Source: Leptodactylus fallax (Eukaryota; Chordata; Amphibia; Anura; Leptodactylidae). Taken from it: a DNA stretch of 64,000 nt. Position numbers and translations under genes: made by a program. The stretch lies in NCBI GenBank assembly GCA_947044405.1, contig CAMRHE010000013.1, positions 558,001 through 622,000 on the forward strand. Direction: 5' to 3'. A model generated the notes under the pieces. The model ran no database searches, had not been told where the DNA came from, and saw nothing but the letters and a program-made list of their open reading frames with translations. Below, in pieces: positions 32,590 through 44,956 of the stretch; position 1 is the stretch's first letter, and each line of letters begins with the position of its first letter.

Positions 32590-35450
32590 GGGTTTCTGAT
32601 TCATAGTCCTGGTTAAATGGGCTCTGATGAACTTGGGTGGTGTTAACCCTTGAAAGCAAACAAGAAGTTTTAATTGCTTCCTTAATCCATCTTGATAAAG
32701 AGTGTTTGGAACGGGAGGGGACCATTTTGCCTTGAGACCTTTGTCTCTACCATATATATTAATTAATTCTCTAATCTTCTGAAGGGCCGTGTACGCAGAA
32801 GATAAATTTGGAGACACCTTACTACATCCACTGTATGGAGTTTTCCCTCCTCCTTGGAAGATGGAGCTGGGAAATAAAACTGGTAAGGAGACCACCTGGT
32901 TGATATTAGCCGAGAGGGCACCTTAGGGTTAAACCCAGAAAGAAATCTGAGTTGGACCCTATCAGAAAAAAATGAACTATATGGCTCTTCAGAAGATTCT
33001 GCTCTTGAGCAGGAAAGGGTCTTCAGGATGTCTTCTGACAGTCCTCTAGATTTCCATAGGGACTGACCACCCTCCAGGCTGTCAGGTTGAGATCCTGGCA
33101 CGTCTGAGTGCCCTGAGAAACCAGGTTCTGGATCAGGGGAAGCCTCTAATAGATCCCTCGACTCATTAGCATGAGTTGGGAAAACCAAGCTCTTTTTGAC
33201 CAGAATAGCAGAATGTCTATCACAGAGGTTTGATCCTGTCTGACTTTCATCAATACCCTTGGTATCATGGAAAGTGGAGGGAAGATGTATGCCAGACTGA
33301 ACCTCCAAGGGATGGACAGGGCACCCACTTCCAAGGGATAGTCGTCCTGATACAGTGAGCAGAACGTCTCTACCTTGGCGATGAGTCTGGTCACCATAAG
33401 GTCTGCTTCTGGAAGACCCCACTTCAGGGTGATCTGGTGGAAAAACTCTTGATTGAGAGACCATTCTCCTGATACGGTAAGACCCTGACTCAACTGATCT
33501 GCTACTATGTTCAAGGAGCCCTTCATGTGAACTGCGGAGAGATGGGTCAGACTTTTCTCTTCCCAGGTGAATATCATACCTGCCTCCCTGAGGAGGGATA
33601 ATGATCTGGTGCCTCCCTGTTTATTACGGTTGCCATGTTGTCAGACCGGATCTTAACAGCTCTTCTTCTAAGAAGAGGAGAGAAATGGAGGAGTGCCAGG
33701 TAAACTGCACTGAGTTCCCTCCAGATGGATGATGGCATCCTTTCTATTCTGCTCCAGACTCCTTGTACGGTCTTCTCGTACAGATGAGCTCCTCATCCTG
33801 AAAAGGATGCATCTGTCAACAGGGTCCAACGAGGTTGGACCGTGGACATCCGACTTTCAGGTGTATCCACCAGTTGAGAGAAAGATGGGTTCTGGGAGGA
33901 AGTCTGATCCTCTTGTCAAGACTCAGAGGGCCATGATTCCAGACCCCTAGTAATTCCGACTGGAGGGGACGCATATGCCATAAAGTCCAAGGGACTGCAT
34001 TGGCTGAGTCTGACATAAGGCCTAGGACTCTCATGGTTGTTCTGATGAACACCAGACTGAACCACTCTAATTATCTTTACCTCCAAACCTCAGAAACTTC
34101 TTCCGTGTGGAAGGAATCACCTCTGACTTCTCCCGGTTTATTAGCCAGCCTAGATGCTGGAGCAAAGAAAGACACAGTTGTCTGCAGGTGCAGGAGCAGG
34201 ATGGTTTCTGACTGGGTTTTTATTAGCCAGTCATCCAAATATGACACTAGGAACAGACATTGAAGTCTGAGAGCGTCTGCTACTGGAACCACCACCTTGG
34301 TAAAGGTGTAGGAAGCAAATGCAGAGCCACAAAATGGAAATGTCTCCTGTGGCCGGCAATTGATACAGCAATTCTCAGATACCTTCTGTGAGGAGGATAA
34401 CTGGAACATGTAAGTACGCATCCTTTAGGTCTAGAGTGACAAGAACATCGCTTCGCTGAAAGGATGTGACCGACTTCACGGTCTTTATTCGGAAATGCTC
34501 TTTCCTTATGAAGAGACTTAGATATATTAGGACTATAATCATAGATTATATTGGTACCAGGAAATTTGGACAGTAGTCACCCAAACCTTCTTCTGAGTTG
34601 GGAACTTTTTTCAAGGCCCCCTTGCCCAGGTATTCCAGAATGGAATTTTCCAGTATAACCTGCTTCAGTGCAAGAAGAGAGCAGGTTGTGATGAATCTGT
34701 CTTGTGGTGGGCGAAGAAAATCGGCCGCATAACCCACTGTATTACCTGTAAGACCCAAGGTCTTGGATATTCTCCTACTAGAATGTGAGAAAAATGGGAG
34801 AGGCATCCCCCAACAGGAGTATTTGCCACTGCAGGAGGCGAGAAGCTGGCGTCAAAAGCCAGGCTTCTTTCTGTCACCTTCCTTGGGGAACTTACGTCCA
34901 GCCCCTCTGGACTGATATCTAGCACGCCTCTCATATTGGAGAGTAGACTGAGGTGGCTGCTGATAACTCCCCGGCCAGAAAGTCCTGCTTTTCCTCTAAA
35001 AGAGTGCGGAAGGAGCTTATCCTTTTTATACCTTGGCCGGATGGACTTCTGTAGCCTATCCATCCTTTCCAAGGGAAAAAGAGGCCTGCTGGGATTTTCC
35101 GAAGTGTCTTCATCAGACGAGTGTGTCTCATTGAGCATGTGAAATTCCTCCTCTAATGGAAATGGCTAAGAATGTCTCTCAGTACGAGACTTCTTATAGA
35201 TCTGAGAAATCGTGTCCCCGATCTCCTTCATGCTCCGTGACCCACACAATTACGTCAGGTATGGACGGTTCCTCAGATGGGGTCCCACAGCATTGGCGAC
35301 AGCGAGTGTAGGCATAGCATCAGGCAGAGGGATGTCACACTCTGTATAAGCAAAATGTTTCAGCTTGGAGGATCTTTCAGTCTGCATGACATTCAGTCCC
35401 TCTACCCTATTACCAATAGATTCTGGGGAAAAAAAGAGGAAAGACAACAA
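32590..35450 (-). pseudogene. DIRS retrotransposon pol remnant (RT, RNase H, tyrosine recombinase)
   Basis: Read right to left. 35138-34546 encodes the start of the RT frame (CLSHFSHILVGEYPRPW, LQVIQW). 34421-34077 carries FASYTFTKVVVPVADALR and the catalytic YLDDWLI (near 34240). 34052-33816 is further RT. 33577-33146 is RNase H-like, with VHMKGSLNIVADQLSQ and EADLMVTRLIAKVETF. 33464-32521 runs into the tyrosine recombinase, with DVVRCLQIYLLRTRPFR, SRWIKEAI in another frame, and the H-x-x-R box in FIRAHLTR near 32620. The catalytic Tyr end is lost at about 32590. Several frameshifts make it inactive. DIRS elements integrate with a tyrosine recombinase rather than a DDE integrase. No terminal repeats were found. 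Confidence 0.85.
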
Positions 35451-35462
35451 TCAAACAACCTA

Positions 35463-35613
35463 TACGCACACACATGTATTTTCTGATGATGATATGGAAC
35501 AACATGACTGTATGCAACTGATGCAACAAGAAACTGTGGGGTTTGATCACGTAACTGATAAACCTATTGCTAACCCTTATTTTGAGTTCTTTGTAGATGG
35601 CTCTCGATTTGGG
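35463..35613 (+). pseudogene. Retroviral-type pol fragment, start of RNase H
   Basis: The frame holds an HDC box and FFVDGSRFG, the start of a retroviral RNase H with its first catalytic Asp. The frame is then broken by the L2 LINE at 35614. The rest of the same domain resumes at about 40060. It looks like an old endogenous retrovirus piece. Confidence 0.72.
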
Positions 35614-35663
35614 TTATTGAGAGAAGTGGTTATTGAGAGACCACCTCAATAACCACTTCTTTT

Positions 35664-37969
35664 GGTCTTTCACAACTTTCCTATTCCGCCACACATGTAG
35701 ATGGCAACACCATTGATCTTGTCTTCCATCGACTCCTCACAGTTTCTAAATTTACTAACTCTTCTCTGCCACTCTCTGACCATAACCTTCTGTCTCTCAC
35801 CATCAGTGCTTCCTCTCCTTCACAGAACACACCTACTCATCATACATATAGGAATCTACGTAATATTAACACCCAGCACCTCTCAGATACTCTACAGTCC
35901 TCTCTGTCCCCCATCTCTTCACTCTCCTGCCCCAATCTGGCCACCAGTCACTATAATGAAACCCTTAAGAGTGCATTGGATGAGGCGGCTCCCCCCTCCA
36001 CTTGTAAAGTTAGACGCAGGAGGCAGCAACCCTGGCACACGCCACAGATGCGTTTTCTTCAGCGGTGCTCTAGGTGTGCTGAACGTCTGTGTAGAAAATC
36101 ACGTACACCTGCAGACTTCCTCCACTTCAAATTTATGCTTAAAAGCTATAGCTCTGCCCTTCACCTTGCCAAACAAGCCTATTTCACCACTCTCATCTCT
36201 TCTCTCTCCTGTAACCCTAAAAGGCTCTTTGAAACTTTTCACTCCTTACTCAACCCTAAGTAGCAGGTGTCATTCACAGACCTTAATGCAGATGACCTGG
36301 CCACTTATTTCCATGACAAAATTGATAAGATCCGTCAGGAAATAACTGCCCAATCCCCAGGTGGCATTGATCTCCTCACCAACCACAATTCAGACTGTTC
36401 ATTCTCATCTTTTGAACCTGTTACAGAAGAGGAAGTATCTCAACTACTTTCTTCTTCTTGCCCTACGACATGCAGTAGGGACCCTTTCCCCTCACACCTT
36501 CTCCAGTCTCTGTGTCCTGCTGTCACGACTTACATTACTAAAATATTTATCCTCTCTCCCTCTTCTGCAATTTTCCCATCCTCTTTCAAACATGCTGTCA
36601 AAACACCGCTACTAAAGAAATCCTCCCTTGACCTGTCCTGTGCTGCTATCGACCTGTCTCTAACCTCCCCTTCATCTCCAAAATCTTGATTTGCTTGGTC
36701 TATTCTCGTTTAATCCACTATCTTTCTGCTAGCTCTCTTCTTGACCCATTACAATTTGGCTTCCGCACTCTGCACTCTACTGAAACGGCCCTCACAAAAG
36801 TCTCCAATGATCTCCTGATGGCTAAATCCAAAGGTGACTTCTCTCTTCTTATTCTTCTAGATCTCTCAGCAGCATTTGACACTGTTAACCATCAACTCCT
36901 CCTCACTATGCTCCGCTCTGTCGGCCTCACGGGCACCGCGCTCTCCTGGTTCTCCTATCTCTCTGACCTCACTTTCTGTGTATCATTTGCGGGCTCTGTT
37001 TCTTCCCCCCTTCCTCTTGCGGTCGGGGTTCCACAGGGCTTGGTCCTAGGCCCCCTGCTTTTCTTCCTCTACAAGGCCCCCATTGGACAAACCATCACCA
37101 GATTTGGCTTCCAATACCATCTTTATGCTAATGACATCCAATTATATACATCATCTTGTGACATCACACCTGCGCTTATACAGAACACCAGTGACTGTCT
37201 CTCTGCTGTCTCAAATATCATGTCTTTGCTCTATCTGAAACTGAATCTCTCAAAGACTGAACTACTGCTGTTTCCACCATCCAATAGATCTGTCCCTGAT
37301 ATCTCCATTGCAGAGTCCAGCCTTACCATATCTCCTAGGCAGCATGCCCGCTGACTCGGGGTTATGTTTGACTCAGACCTTTCCTTCACCCCCCATATCC
37401 AATCACTCGCATGCTCATGTCATCTCCACCTCAAAAACATCTCCAGAATCCGCCCTTTCCTTACCACAGATACACTAAAGACACTTATTGTTACCCTGAT
37501 TCACTCTCGCCTTGACTACTGTAACTCCTTACTAATTGATCTTCCCCTTACTAAACTTTCCCCTCTACAATCTATTCTGAATGCAGCAGCCAAGCTCATC
37601 TATCAGTCTAGACGCTACAGCGATGCCTCTGGTCTGTGTCGGTCACTACATTGGCTGCCTATTCAATACATAATACAATATAAACTTATCACCCTCATCC
37701 ACAAGGCTCTCCATAATGCTGCACCTCCCTACATTTCCTCCCTCGTCTCTGTTTATCGCCCAACCCGTGCTCTCCATTCACTCAATGACCTAAAACTAAC
37801 ATCCTCTATTATCAGAATCTCCCACGCTCATATACAAGACTTCTCCCGAGTTGCACCACTTCTCTGGAATGCTCTATCCCAGACTACCAGATTAACCCCC
37901 AATTTCTACAGCTTCAAGCGTAAACTAAAGACACATCTTTTCAGACAGGCCTATCACAACTCCTAATGT
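35664..37969 (+). pseudogene. L2 ORF2 pseudogene (endonuclease end, reverse transcriptase)
   Basis: Visible parts in order: the C-terminal end of the AP endonuclease with LPLSDHNLLSLTIS (near 35770), a linker, RT blocks in 36686-37354 with [27 protein letters not shown] and the catalytic box YANDIQLY, then the C-terminal region in 37364-37966 with HSRLDYCNSLL and LHWLPI. The first catalytic Asp of the YADD box is Asn. A TAG near 36260, a TGA near 36688 and frame changes split the ORF, so it is inactive. Confidence 0.9.
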
Positions 37970-38127
37970 AAACCCTTCCGTAGTTAGATTCCCTAAAACG
38001 TACCCTCTGTTCACGCTCCCACATTACTCCACAGGATATGAGGCCATTTCAGACTAACTTTTTATGTCCAGGATCCATCTGCACGTTAAAGGACACGACT
38101 GGTGATGGCTCATACAGCTTTATATAT

Positions 38128-39792
38128 TGTAAGTATGTGAGCCAGAGGGCGCTGTTGAGCGACCCAGGCCAGGCCAGAAAAGGCTCTCAGCCACGCCTTT
38201 GGTGGGGGCGTGTAACTCCAGTAGTCTGGAGTATCCTGCAGGGAGCAGGAGATGGTGGACCCAGCTGGACAGATAGACGGTCTGTGCCAGAAGTGCTCGG
38301 GTCCACAGGGGACTGTTGCTGGAGCTGAGCAATAGTCAGGACCAGCCAGGGACAGAGAGGCAGTCTGTTCAAGAGGGCTGGGATCCAGAGAGGACTTACA
38401 GAGACTAAGTCAAGCTCTTATTGCCCCAGAGGCTAGTTAGGGACTCAAGGAGTCAGTTAGTGCCCTAACTGTGACCTAGGTGTTTGTTGTTTTGTTATGT
38501 TGCAGTTAAGCTGAATAAAGCCACGTTTATTTTACACTTGGACCGTCTGAAAGCTATCTTTTCGGCGCCCAGTACCACGAACCACCATATGTAACATATT
38601 CTTTCATAGAACAGAGGTGCTTTAGAAAAACTGAGTCACTCTCATGCAACACATTATCTTTACTTGCATTCCACATGATCTGTTCCGGGTTTTGTGTCTC
38701 TCTGCATTCAGACTGCTGCACTAATAAACCTGTGCATAACTTCTCTGCTTTTTTACAAGCTGAAATTCTCTTTTTCTTGCCCATGGTTTACTAACAAGAT
38801 TACACAATATTCCACAGCAACTTTGGGTTCAACCGGCAGCAACTTTTTGCTATCTTCTGCAGTCACATGTATTCAAACAGTTAACTTATGTGGCACTACA
38901 ACAACCAGCATTTTCTTCTGTCTTCCACAGAAAACACCAACATGGCACCATAGCCTTTCACATAGACTGTTTGCAATATCCAGCTTCTACACACATTGCT
39001 TACTTTCTTGCCATCAGCAAAACACTTCACAGACTTCTGTGCCACAGTATACACAAAGTCCATTCCCTGGATTCCTCTTCCAGAGTTTTACTTTCACCAG
39101 GTTTTACAAACACCTTGCTATGTTGCAATTCACTCACCCCTCCTGGGTTTCTTCAGTTGAAATCACAGATTTCTTCCAGCTGTAGGCCACAATGCACACT
39201 TTGCAGTACTGCAATCACAAACCACTTGTCTTCCAGGACTTGCGTGGATCTCTTTATGCGCGCGATTCTCCACCATATGTGACAGCTTGGGGGAATTAAA
39301 CTCAAAATGGCGGCTTGTCCTGGTCCGAACAGTGGTGGTTCGTGGTACTGGGCGCCGAAAAGATAGCTTTCAGACGGTCCAAGTGTAAAATAAACGTGGC
39401 TTTATTCAGCTTAACTGCAACATAACAAAACAACAAGCACCTAGGCCACAGTTAGGGCACTAACTGACTCCTTGAGTCCCTAACTAGCCTCTGGGGCAAT
39501 AAGAGCTTGACTTAGTCTCTGTAAGTCCTCTCTGGATCCCAGCCCTCTTGGACAGACTGCCTCTCTGTCCCTGGCTAGTCCTGACTATTGCTCAGCTCCA
39601 GCAACAGTCCCCTGTGGACCCGAGCACTTCTGGCACGGACCGTCTATCTGTCCAGCTGGGTCCACCATCTCCTGCTCCCTGCAGGATACTCCAGACTACT
39701 GGAGTTACACGCCCCCACCAAAGGCGTGGCTGAGAGCCTTTTCTGGCCTGGCCTGGGTCGCTCAACAGCACCCTCTGGCTCATATACTTACA
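38128..39792. mobile_element. Element with inverted LTR-like arms, inserted in the L2 tail
   Basis: The left arm (38128-38590) and right arm (39330-39792) are inverted copies of about 465 bp, nearly identical. Each starts TGTAAGTATGTGAGCCAGAG (one base differs at right) and contains GCTGAATAAAGCCACG as a polyadenylation signal and GGCGCCCAGTACCACGAACC at its inner end. ATAT flanks both outer ends (38124-38127 and 39793-39796). The 700-bp spacer has no recognised coding sequence. Ordinary LTRs are direct repeats, so this inverted arrangement is odd. Confidence 0.75.
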
Positions 39793-40059
39793 ATATGTGT
39801 AATGACAGTAACCTCTATTACAAAATTGTCTGACCATTGTATAAGTAATGCTACCTCCGATGCCACCCCTGCAACCTCTTGTGTCACCCCTTCTACCTCA
39901 TAGTTTGTAAGCTCTTGCGAGCAGGGCCCTCAGTCCCATTGTGTGAATTGACTATTTTTTTGTAATGTATCTTTTTGTCTGTACTTGAACCCTACAAATT
40001 GTACAGTGCTGCGGAATATGTTGGCACTATATAAATAAAATGATTATTATTATTATTAT

Positions 40060-40480
40060 TATTATTATTTGGGGAAGATGACAAATTATATACTGGACAT
40101 GCCATTGTCACTAAACATGAGGTAAAAAAAGTAGTACCATTACCCCTGCATATCTTCACTCAAGAAGCTGAACTAAAAGCATGTAAAAAGGATAAGGGTA
40201 AGGCTGCTAATATATATACACGGACTCTGATGCCTTTGGTATACCACAAGGCTATGTCCCAATTTGCAGAGAGAGAGAGCTTTCCTCACATCTAATGGTA
40301 AGCCCATAAAGGATCTCAAGGCTGTATAGGAGGCCCTGCTGCTAGCCAAATTGTTAGTTATAGTCAAAGTTAAGGCACACACCAAGGCTGATACAAAATA
40401 AAGCAGAGGTAATGCAAGGGCAGATGCTGCCACCAAACTAGCTGCAGAAAAACCTAGGAAACATGCCCCAACACACGGTC
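40060..40480 (+). pseudogene. Retroviral-type pol fragment, remainder of RNase H
   Basis: Continues the RNase H domain cut at 35613: an acidic segment, YTGHAIVTKHEV, IYTDSDAFGI with another catalytic Asp, and a KADAATK-like tail. Several stops and indels are present. It dissolves into unrecognisable sequence after about 40480. Confidence 0.68.
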
Positions 40481-40919
40481 ATCACGCTAGAGCAAAAGTC
40501 TCAGCTCTCTTTTCAGGTTCTAAAAACACTGCAGGACCAAGCCGGCCCAGAAGGAAGGAAGACTTAGGAACAGCAAGAAGGAAAAAAATGATGAAGAAGG
40601 CCTGATGGCCTGTGGTATGTATGTTTACCAATAGCATTGTTCCCAATGATGGTGCAAGCAGCTCACTCCCAAGTACACCATTCAAAAATAGCCATGTGTG
40701 ACCTGGTTTTAGCACCACTGCAGCCAGATATGTGCAAGCCTGTAGGCCAAAAAGTCAAAGTTCCTCAAGTTGACTACAGTTACCAAAGGATGGGAATATA
40801 TTAATATATTCTGCTTGTTTTCCCTCATGCTCAGTGACCACGGCATATCCGGTGTAGAATTTACCATCTTTCCCAAATCAAGAGCCATCTACAAAGAACT
40901 CAAAATCATATACCAATTA

Positions 40920-42200
40920 TACTAATTTGGAATTCAATACGGTAATACTTAGAGCAGATTGCACTCACAGACCTCGCATAGAGTTGGAACTGGGCCTGCA
41001 CAATCGGGGTGGTACTTGCACCTGTCCTTGTTGCAATTCTGCAATGTGGCTGCGGTCAGTGAAAACATTGACCCAGTGGGCAGCGAAAGCCATGTATTAT
41101 CCTTGTCCATAATTGCTGCCCCACATGTGGACGATGGCATGCACCTTTTCCCAAACTGACATATCCAGGGAAATGCCCACATTCTCTAACATATGGTGAT
41201 ATAAAGCAGGGTCAGCTTTACTAGAGAAATAATGGTGGCTAGGTACCCTCAATCAAGATTGAGCAAATGCCATCAGCTGGTGAAATGCAGTGGAATCCAA
41301 TGTGATATGGCAGCGACTGCACCGTCAGCAGCTTTGCAGGTGCGAGTTAAGTTGCAGAACGGCCAGTTGACTGGGCCCATATTGCCGCTTCCTGGACACA
41401 CATTCCCTTATGGATGATTGATGTTGGCATGGAAGAGGAGGAGAAGGAGAAACAGTTGGTGATGATGATGATGATAATGATGACCATGTGCTAGGTGTAG
41501 ATGATGTGGCCTGCCTACAAGAAAGTCCACAGGGAGAAAGAGTACAACAGTCTTACTCACTTTCCCCTGCCAGTGCCACTGCCAAGTCTATTTTGGAAAA
41601 TAAGATAGCGATGTCTTTTCATCTAAGTATGTAGTGATGTTGTTCCTACATTTGTTCCTGCAGGGCCACAACTAAGTTTCTGTTGCAGATCTTGCACATC
41701 ACCATGGATTTATTTTTTAGCAATGTACAAAAAAATTCCCACACAGCAAATGACTACATGTAGTTGCTGCTGCTAGCACCAGCTGCAGCGGAAACATGTC
41801 TGCCACTACCACCACCAGTACGACCACCCTCTTCATCTGATGTCACCTTGTCACCCTGACCCGGTTGTCAAGTCCTTGCTGAATAAGAATATCATCATCT
41901 TCTCGCTTTATTCTGACACATCATGGTCTTGCGCATCCCCATAATTTACAACCTCCAGATTTCCCCCTAGCTCCCCTACCAGAACTACTACCAGTAGTAG
42001 TGCCACACCACCTGCCACTACTACCTCCACCACCACCAGGCATGTCTTCCTCCTCTGCATGCACACAATGCTGACTGTTCTCATCCAGCTCATCAAAAAG
42101 AGGAGGAAAAATGCTCTGGACTGGGAGAAATAGATTTCTCAGAAGGTGCCAAATCACTACCAGGGAGCTATGTCAGTGAAGAATGTGAAGAAGACAGTCC
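40920..42200 (-). pseudogene. hAT transposase pseudogene with BED finger
   Basis: Read right to left. An acidic, Ser-rich N-terminus lies near 42100. At 41745-41640 is a BED-type finger (SFAVWEFF then MVMCKICNRN). At 41270-40960 is the catalytic region: LMAFAQ, VPSHHYFSSKADPALYHHM, VWEKVHAIVHMWGSNYGQG and YMAFAAHWVNVFTDRSH. hAT transposases have an RNase H-like DDE fold, and the W and HW pattern is typical. Where the family has VHLTTDMW this copy reads VHAIVHMW, so a catalytic Asp appears lost. In-frame stops are present. Confidence 0.72.
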
Positions 42201-42630
42201 AGAAAGGCCCTGCGATAAATTATGTGTTATGAAGGAGGAACATATAGAAGCCTGACTTAAGATTGCATCACTCTTGGATGCAATATCCTCCTGTGACTGC
42301 AAGCTAAGTATTCTTCATTCTCAGGAAGTACAACAATCCTGAGGAAGTAGTGTTGCTGTTGCCACTCACATTCTTATTGTTAGTACTTTCATGCAGTTCC
42401 TTGTCCCCCTCTTTTTGCCTGGCCCTGTTTTTTTTCAGTCATTTACTGCACACAGTGCTTGATTATAGTGATTGGCAACAAATCTGGCACTTTGTGTAAG
42501 TCTTTTTTTGCTTAAGAAATCAATATTTTTTTCAGATTAACACTCCATTACATTGTGTATTTGGTGAGCAGAGCCAAAAAAAAACATTAAACAACAAGAG
42601 GTTTTTGTTTCAGATTAGCATAGGCTAAAC

Positions 42631-43284
42631 CAGGGGTCAGCAACCTTTTTAGTCTGGGGTGCCGATTTGGAAAAGAAAATCAAAAGATGAAGTACTCAGT
42701 GTGACATGTAATAATTGTAAGGGTGTCGCCCTATTACATTAGTGATTACTAACAGGGGGCCTCAACACTCTAGAAGTATTTAGAAGGATGATCCCATGCC
42801 TTTATGCAATGTTATCTGCGACTTAGGATGTTTTTTGACTTTTGGTAAAAATTATTTGGTAGGGATGCTCCAAGGAATTTTTTTTTTCCAGGGGGACCCT
42901 GAGTCTGAAAAGGTTGGGAAACACTGTCCTAAATGAAAGTCATATCACACAAACCATAACTGCAGCAAGCCTGCTTTGTGGGGGCAGAGGATGTCCATCA
43001 CACAGCCTAGTCTTTTTGTTGAAGAAATCAAAAAATTTTTTTACAGTCTTATTATTATATTATACTTTGCACAGGTAATTGCTGACCTTTGACTACGCTA
43101 CTGGCCTGGACACTTAGACATTGTGCCTCATGTTCCCACCACCTCCCAGTGCATCTTCCCCTCCGACTGCATTTACAAGGAGGATTAGAGAGAGATTGCT
43201 ACCTAGAGCAGAGAGAGTCCTGTGCCAGGTAGATATGCCTTGGGTGCCGACTTCGGCACCAGTGCCAGGGGTTGCTGACCCCTG
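42631..43284. mobile_element. hAT MITE, 654 bp
   Basis: Ends are CAGGGGTCAGCAACCTTTTT (left) and, inverted, CAGGGGTCAGCAACCCCTGG (right). Flanking octamers are ggctaaac (42623-42630) and ggctagac (43285-43292), an 8-bp duplication with one change. An inner terminus AAAAGGTTGGGAAACACTG near 42930 suggests a further nested fragment. The two ends are the same as those of the 14.65-kb insertion at 6309-20957. Confidence 0.85.
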
Positions 43285-44956
43285 GGCTAGACTGTATATT
43301 TGGTGAACAACAAAAAAAACGCTCAAATATTGGAGTTTCTTTTTTTCAGGTTTGCAGAGGCGGAGCTTTGCTGTTAGAACAGCAGTATATAGTTAATGAA
43401 AAAAATTTAAATAAAATTTAAGCCCTTAATGAAAGATTTTTCACTAACAGGATTGTTTTAATGGTAAAAAGTTTGTAACACAGTAAAAATTGTATATACA
43501 GATTAAACTGCTCTGTTGCACAACAGATTTAAACAAAATTAGATTATTGCTAATGAAAGGGCTAACTGTCTGTGTGTCTGTAATTCTGTGTGAGAACAGG
43601 AATGCATCATTCCCATTCTCAAACAGTAGCACAGCTATACCCTCACTCCTATCTATTGATTTCTATTAGTAATCTGTGTAATTGCTTGAACCTGACTAAA
43701 TTATCCTATTCCAATTATTGCTTGCAAGCTTTTTAGATCTGTGCTCTGTATGATGCAGTGAGATGAATCACATTTACATCCCTATCTCCACCATTATTAC
43801 AACTAGCTCATGATGACACTTGCAGCACCTTATGTAGCAATGTAAGGTGTCCACCTACCACTTTCTATTGGCTGAGAAGCTATCAGCTAATGGTAGGTGG
43901 TGCCAGTATGTCATAGTCTGAGTCACACACGTGTCTCTTCTGTATTTCCTGCTAGAAAATGTGGTGGCGGCCATTTTAATTTGTTTGAGACGAATCATCA
44001 TTTGTTTGGTTTCCTTAAAAACCGAACAATTTTGAATATTCTGGTTGAACCCAGCTTGTGACAAGTGGTCCATCTCTAGTTGCCACTTGTCATTTTGGTG
44101 TAAAGAAGAACTCCCAGATGTGCAAGTTTTACCATATGTCCAGTAAAAAGAGTCTCTAACTGACACATCTTGTCGTTTGCAGGCAGATAGTCTGTTTCTA
44201 TATTTATTCCTATGAGACTCACATTGAGAGAACGGACTTGTTCTGATTGTTGCTCACATGACAAAAATTACACAGCTGGGAGTTATTTTTTTAACAATAT
44301 CTGCAAGGGTCAGTTTATGACATCAAGGAGAAATTAAGATTTCCCTCCCCACACTCAACTCTGCTACATCCACTCCCCCCACACACAGCTCTGCTACATC
44401 CTTCTTCACCCCACACACTCAGAACTGCTATCTCCATGTTCTTCCTACATGCAGTCCTGCAAGGCTTCTAGAATATTACACAAGCTCTGTCCCTGTGACT
44501 AGTGACATCACTGTGACAACATCAAAGGTCCTTTTGGAGTACTTGCAAAATACCGGTAATTAGTATTGCTGGCGTTTGCATTTCAAGAAATTTCTCAACT
44601 TGACTCATAACCACCCTGGTGTTTACATGACCCACCAGGAAATTGTGACCCACAGTTTGGGAAACCATGTATTAAAATATCTGTTGTTACCTATAAATAA
44701 ATTATCAAAATAAATTGGCATATCCTACCACAGGAAAACATAATCAATGCAATACTCCCACAATAACTGAGTTTTGTTTGTAGGAAAGCAAAAAACTTTA
44801 GGTAAGATTGTAGCCCCAACAGTGCAATAAAAAAATATAACACAAGCGTGGAGCACAAACAAAAACCTCACCTCTGCGGGACACTCAAGTTGAAAATCCA
44901 CACAGCAATATCCAGTATATTAATGAGAATCACAATAACAAGTCACAGGTCAAGGT
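43285..44956. other. Interval without a supported gene
   Basis: Mostly AT-rich. 44340-44450 has three diverged copies of a CACACTCAACTCTGCTACAT block. gacccacagtttgggaaacc near 44647 resembles a hAT end. Nothing coding. Confidence 0.45.

Larger units (their letters stand above)
35614..40060 (+). mobile_element. L2-type LINE, 5'-truncated, inserted in the retroviral RNase H
   Basis: Runs from the end of an AP-endonuclease domain through RT to a typical L2 tail (tttgtaagctcttgcgagca, gcgctatataaataaa-like sequence) and an ATT microsatellite at 40044-40060. The target heptamer atttggg occurs at both junctions (35607-35613 and about 40058-40064). The retroviral frame continues across the two junctions. 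The LINE itself is interrupted at 38128-39792. Confidence 0.85.
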
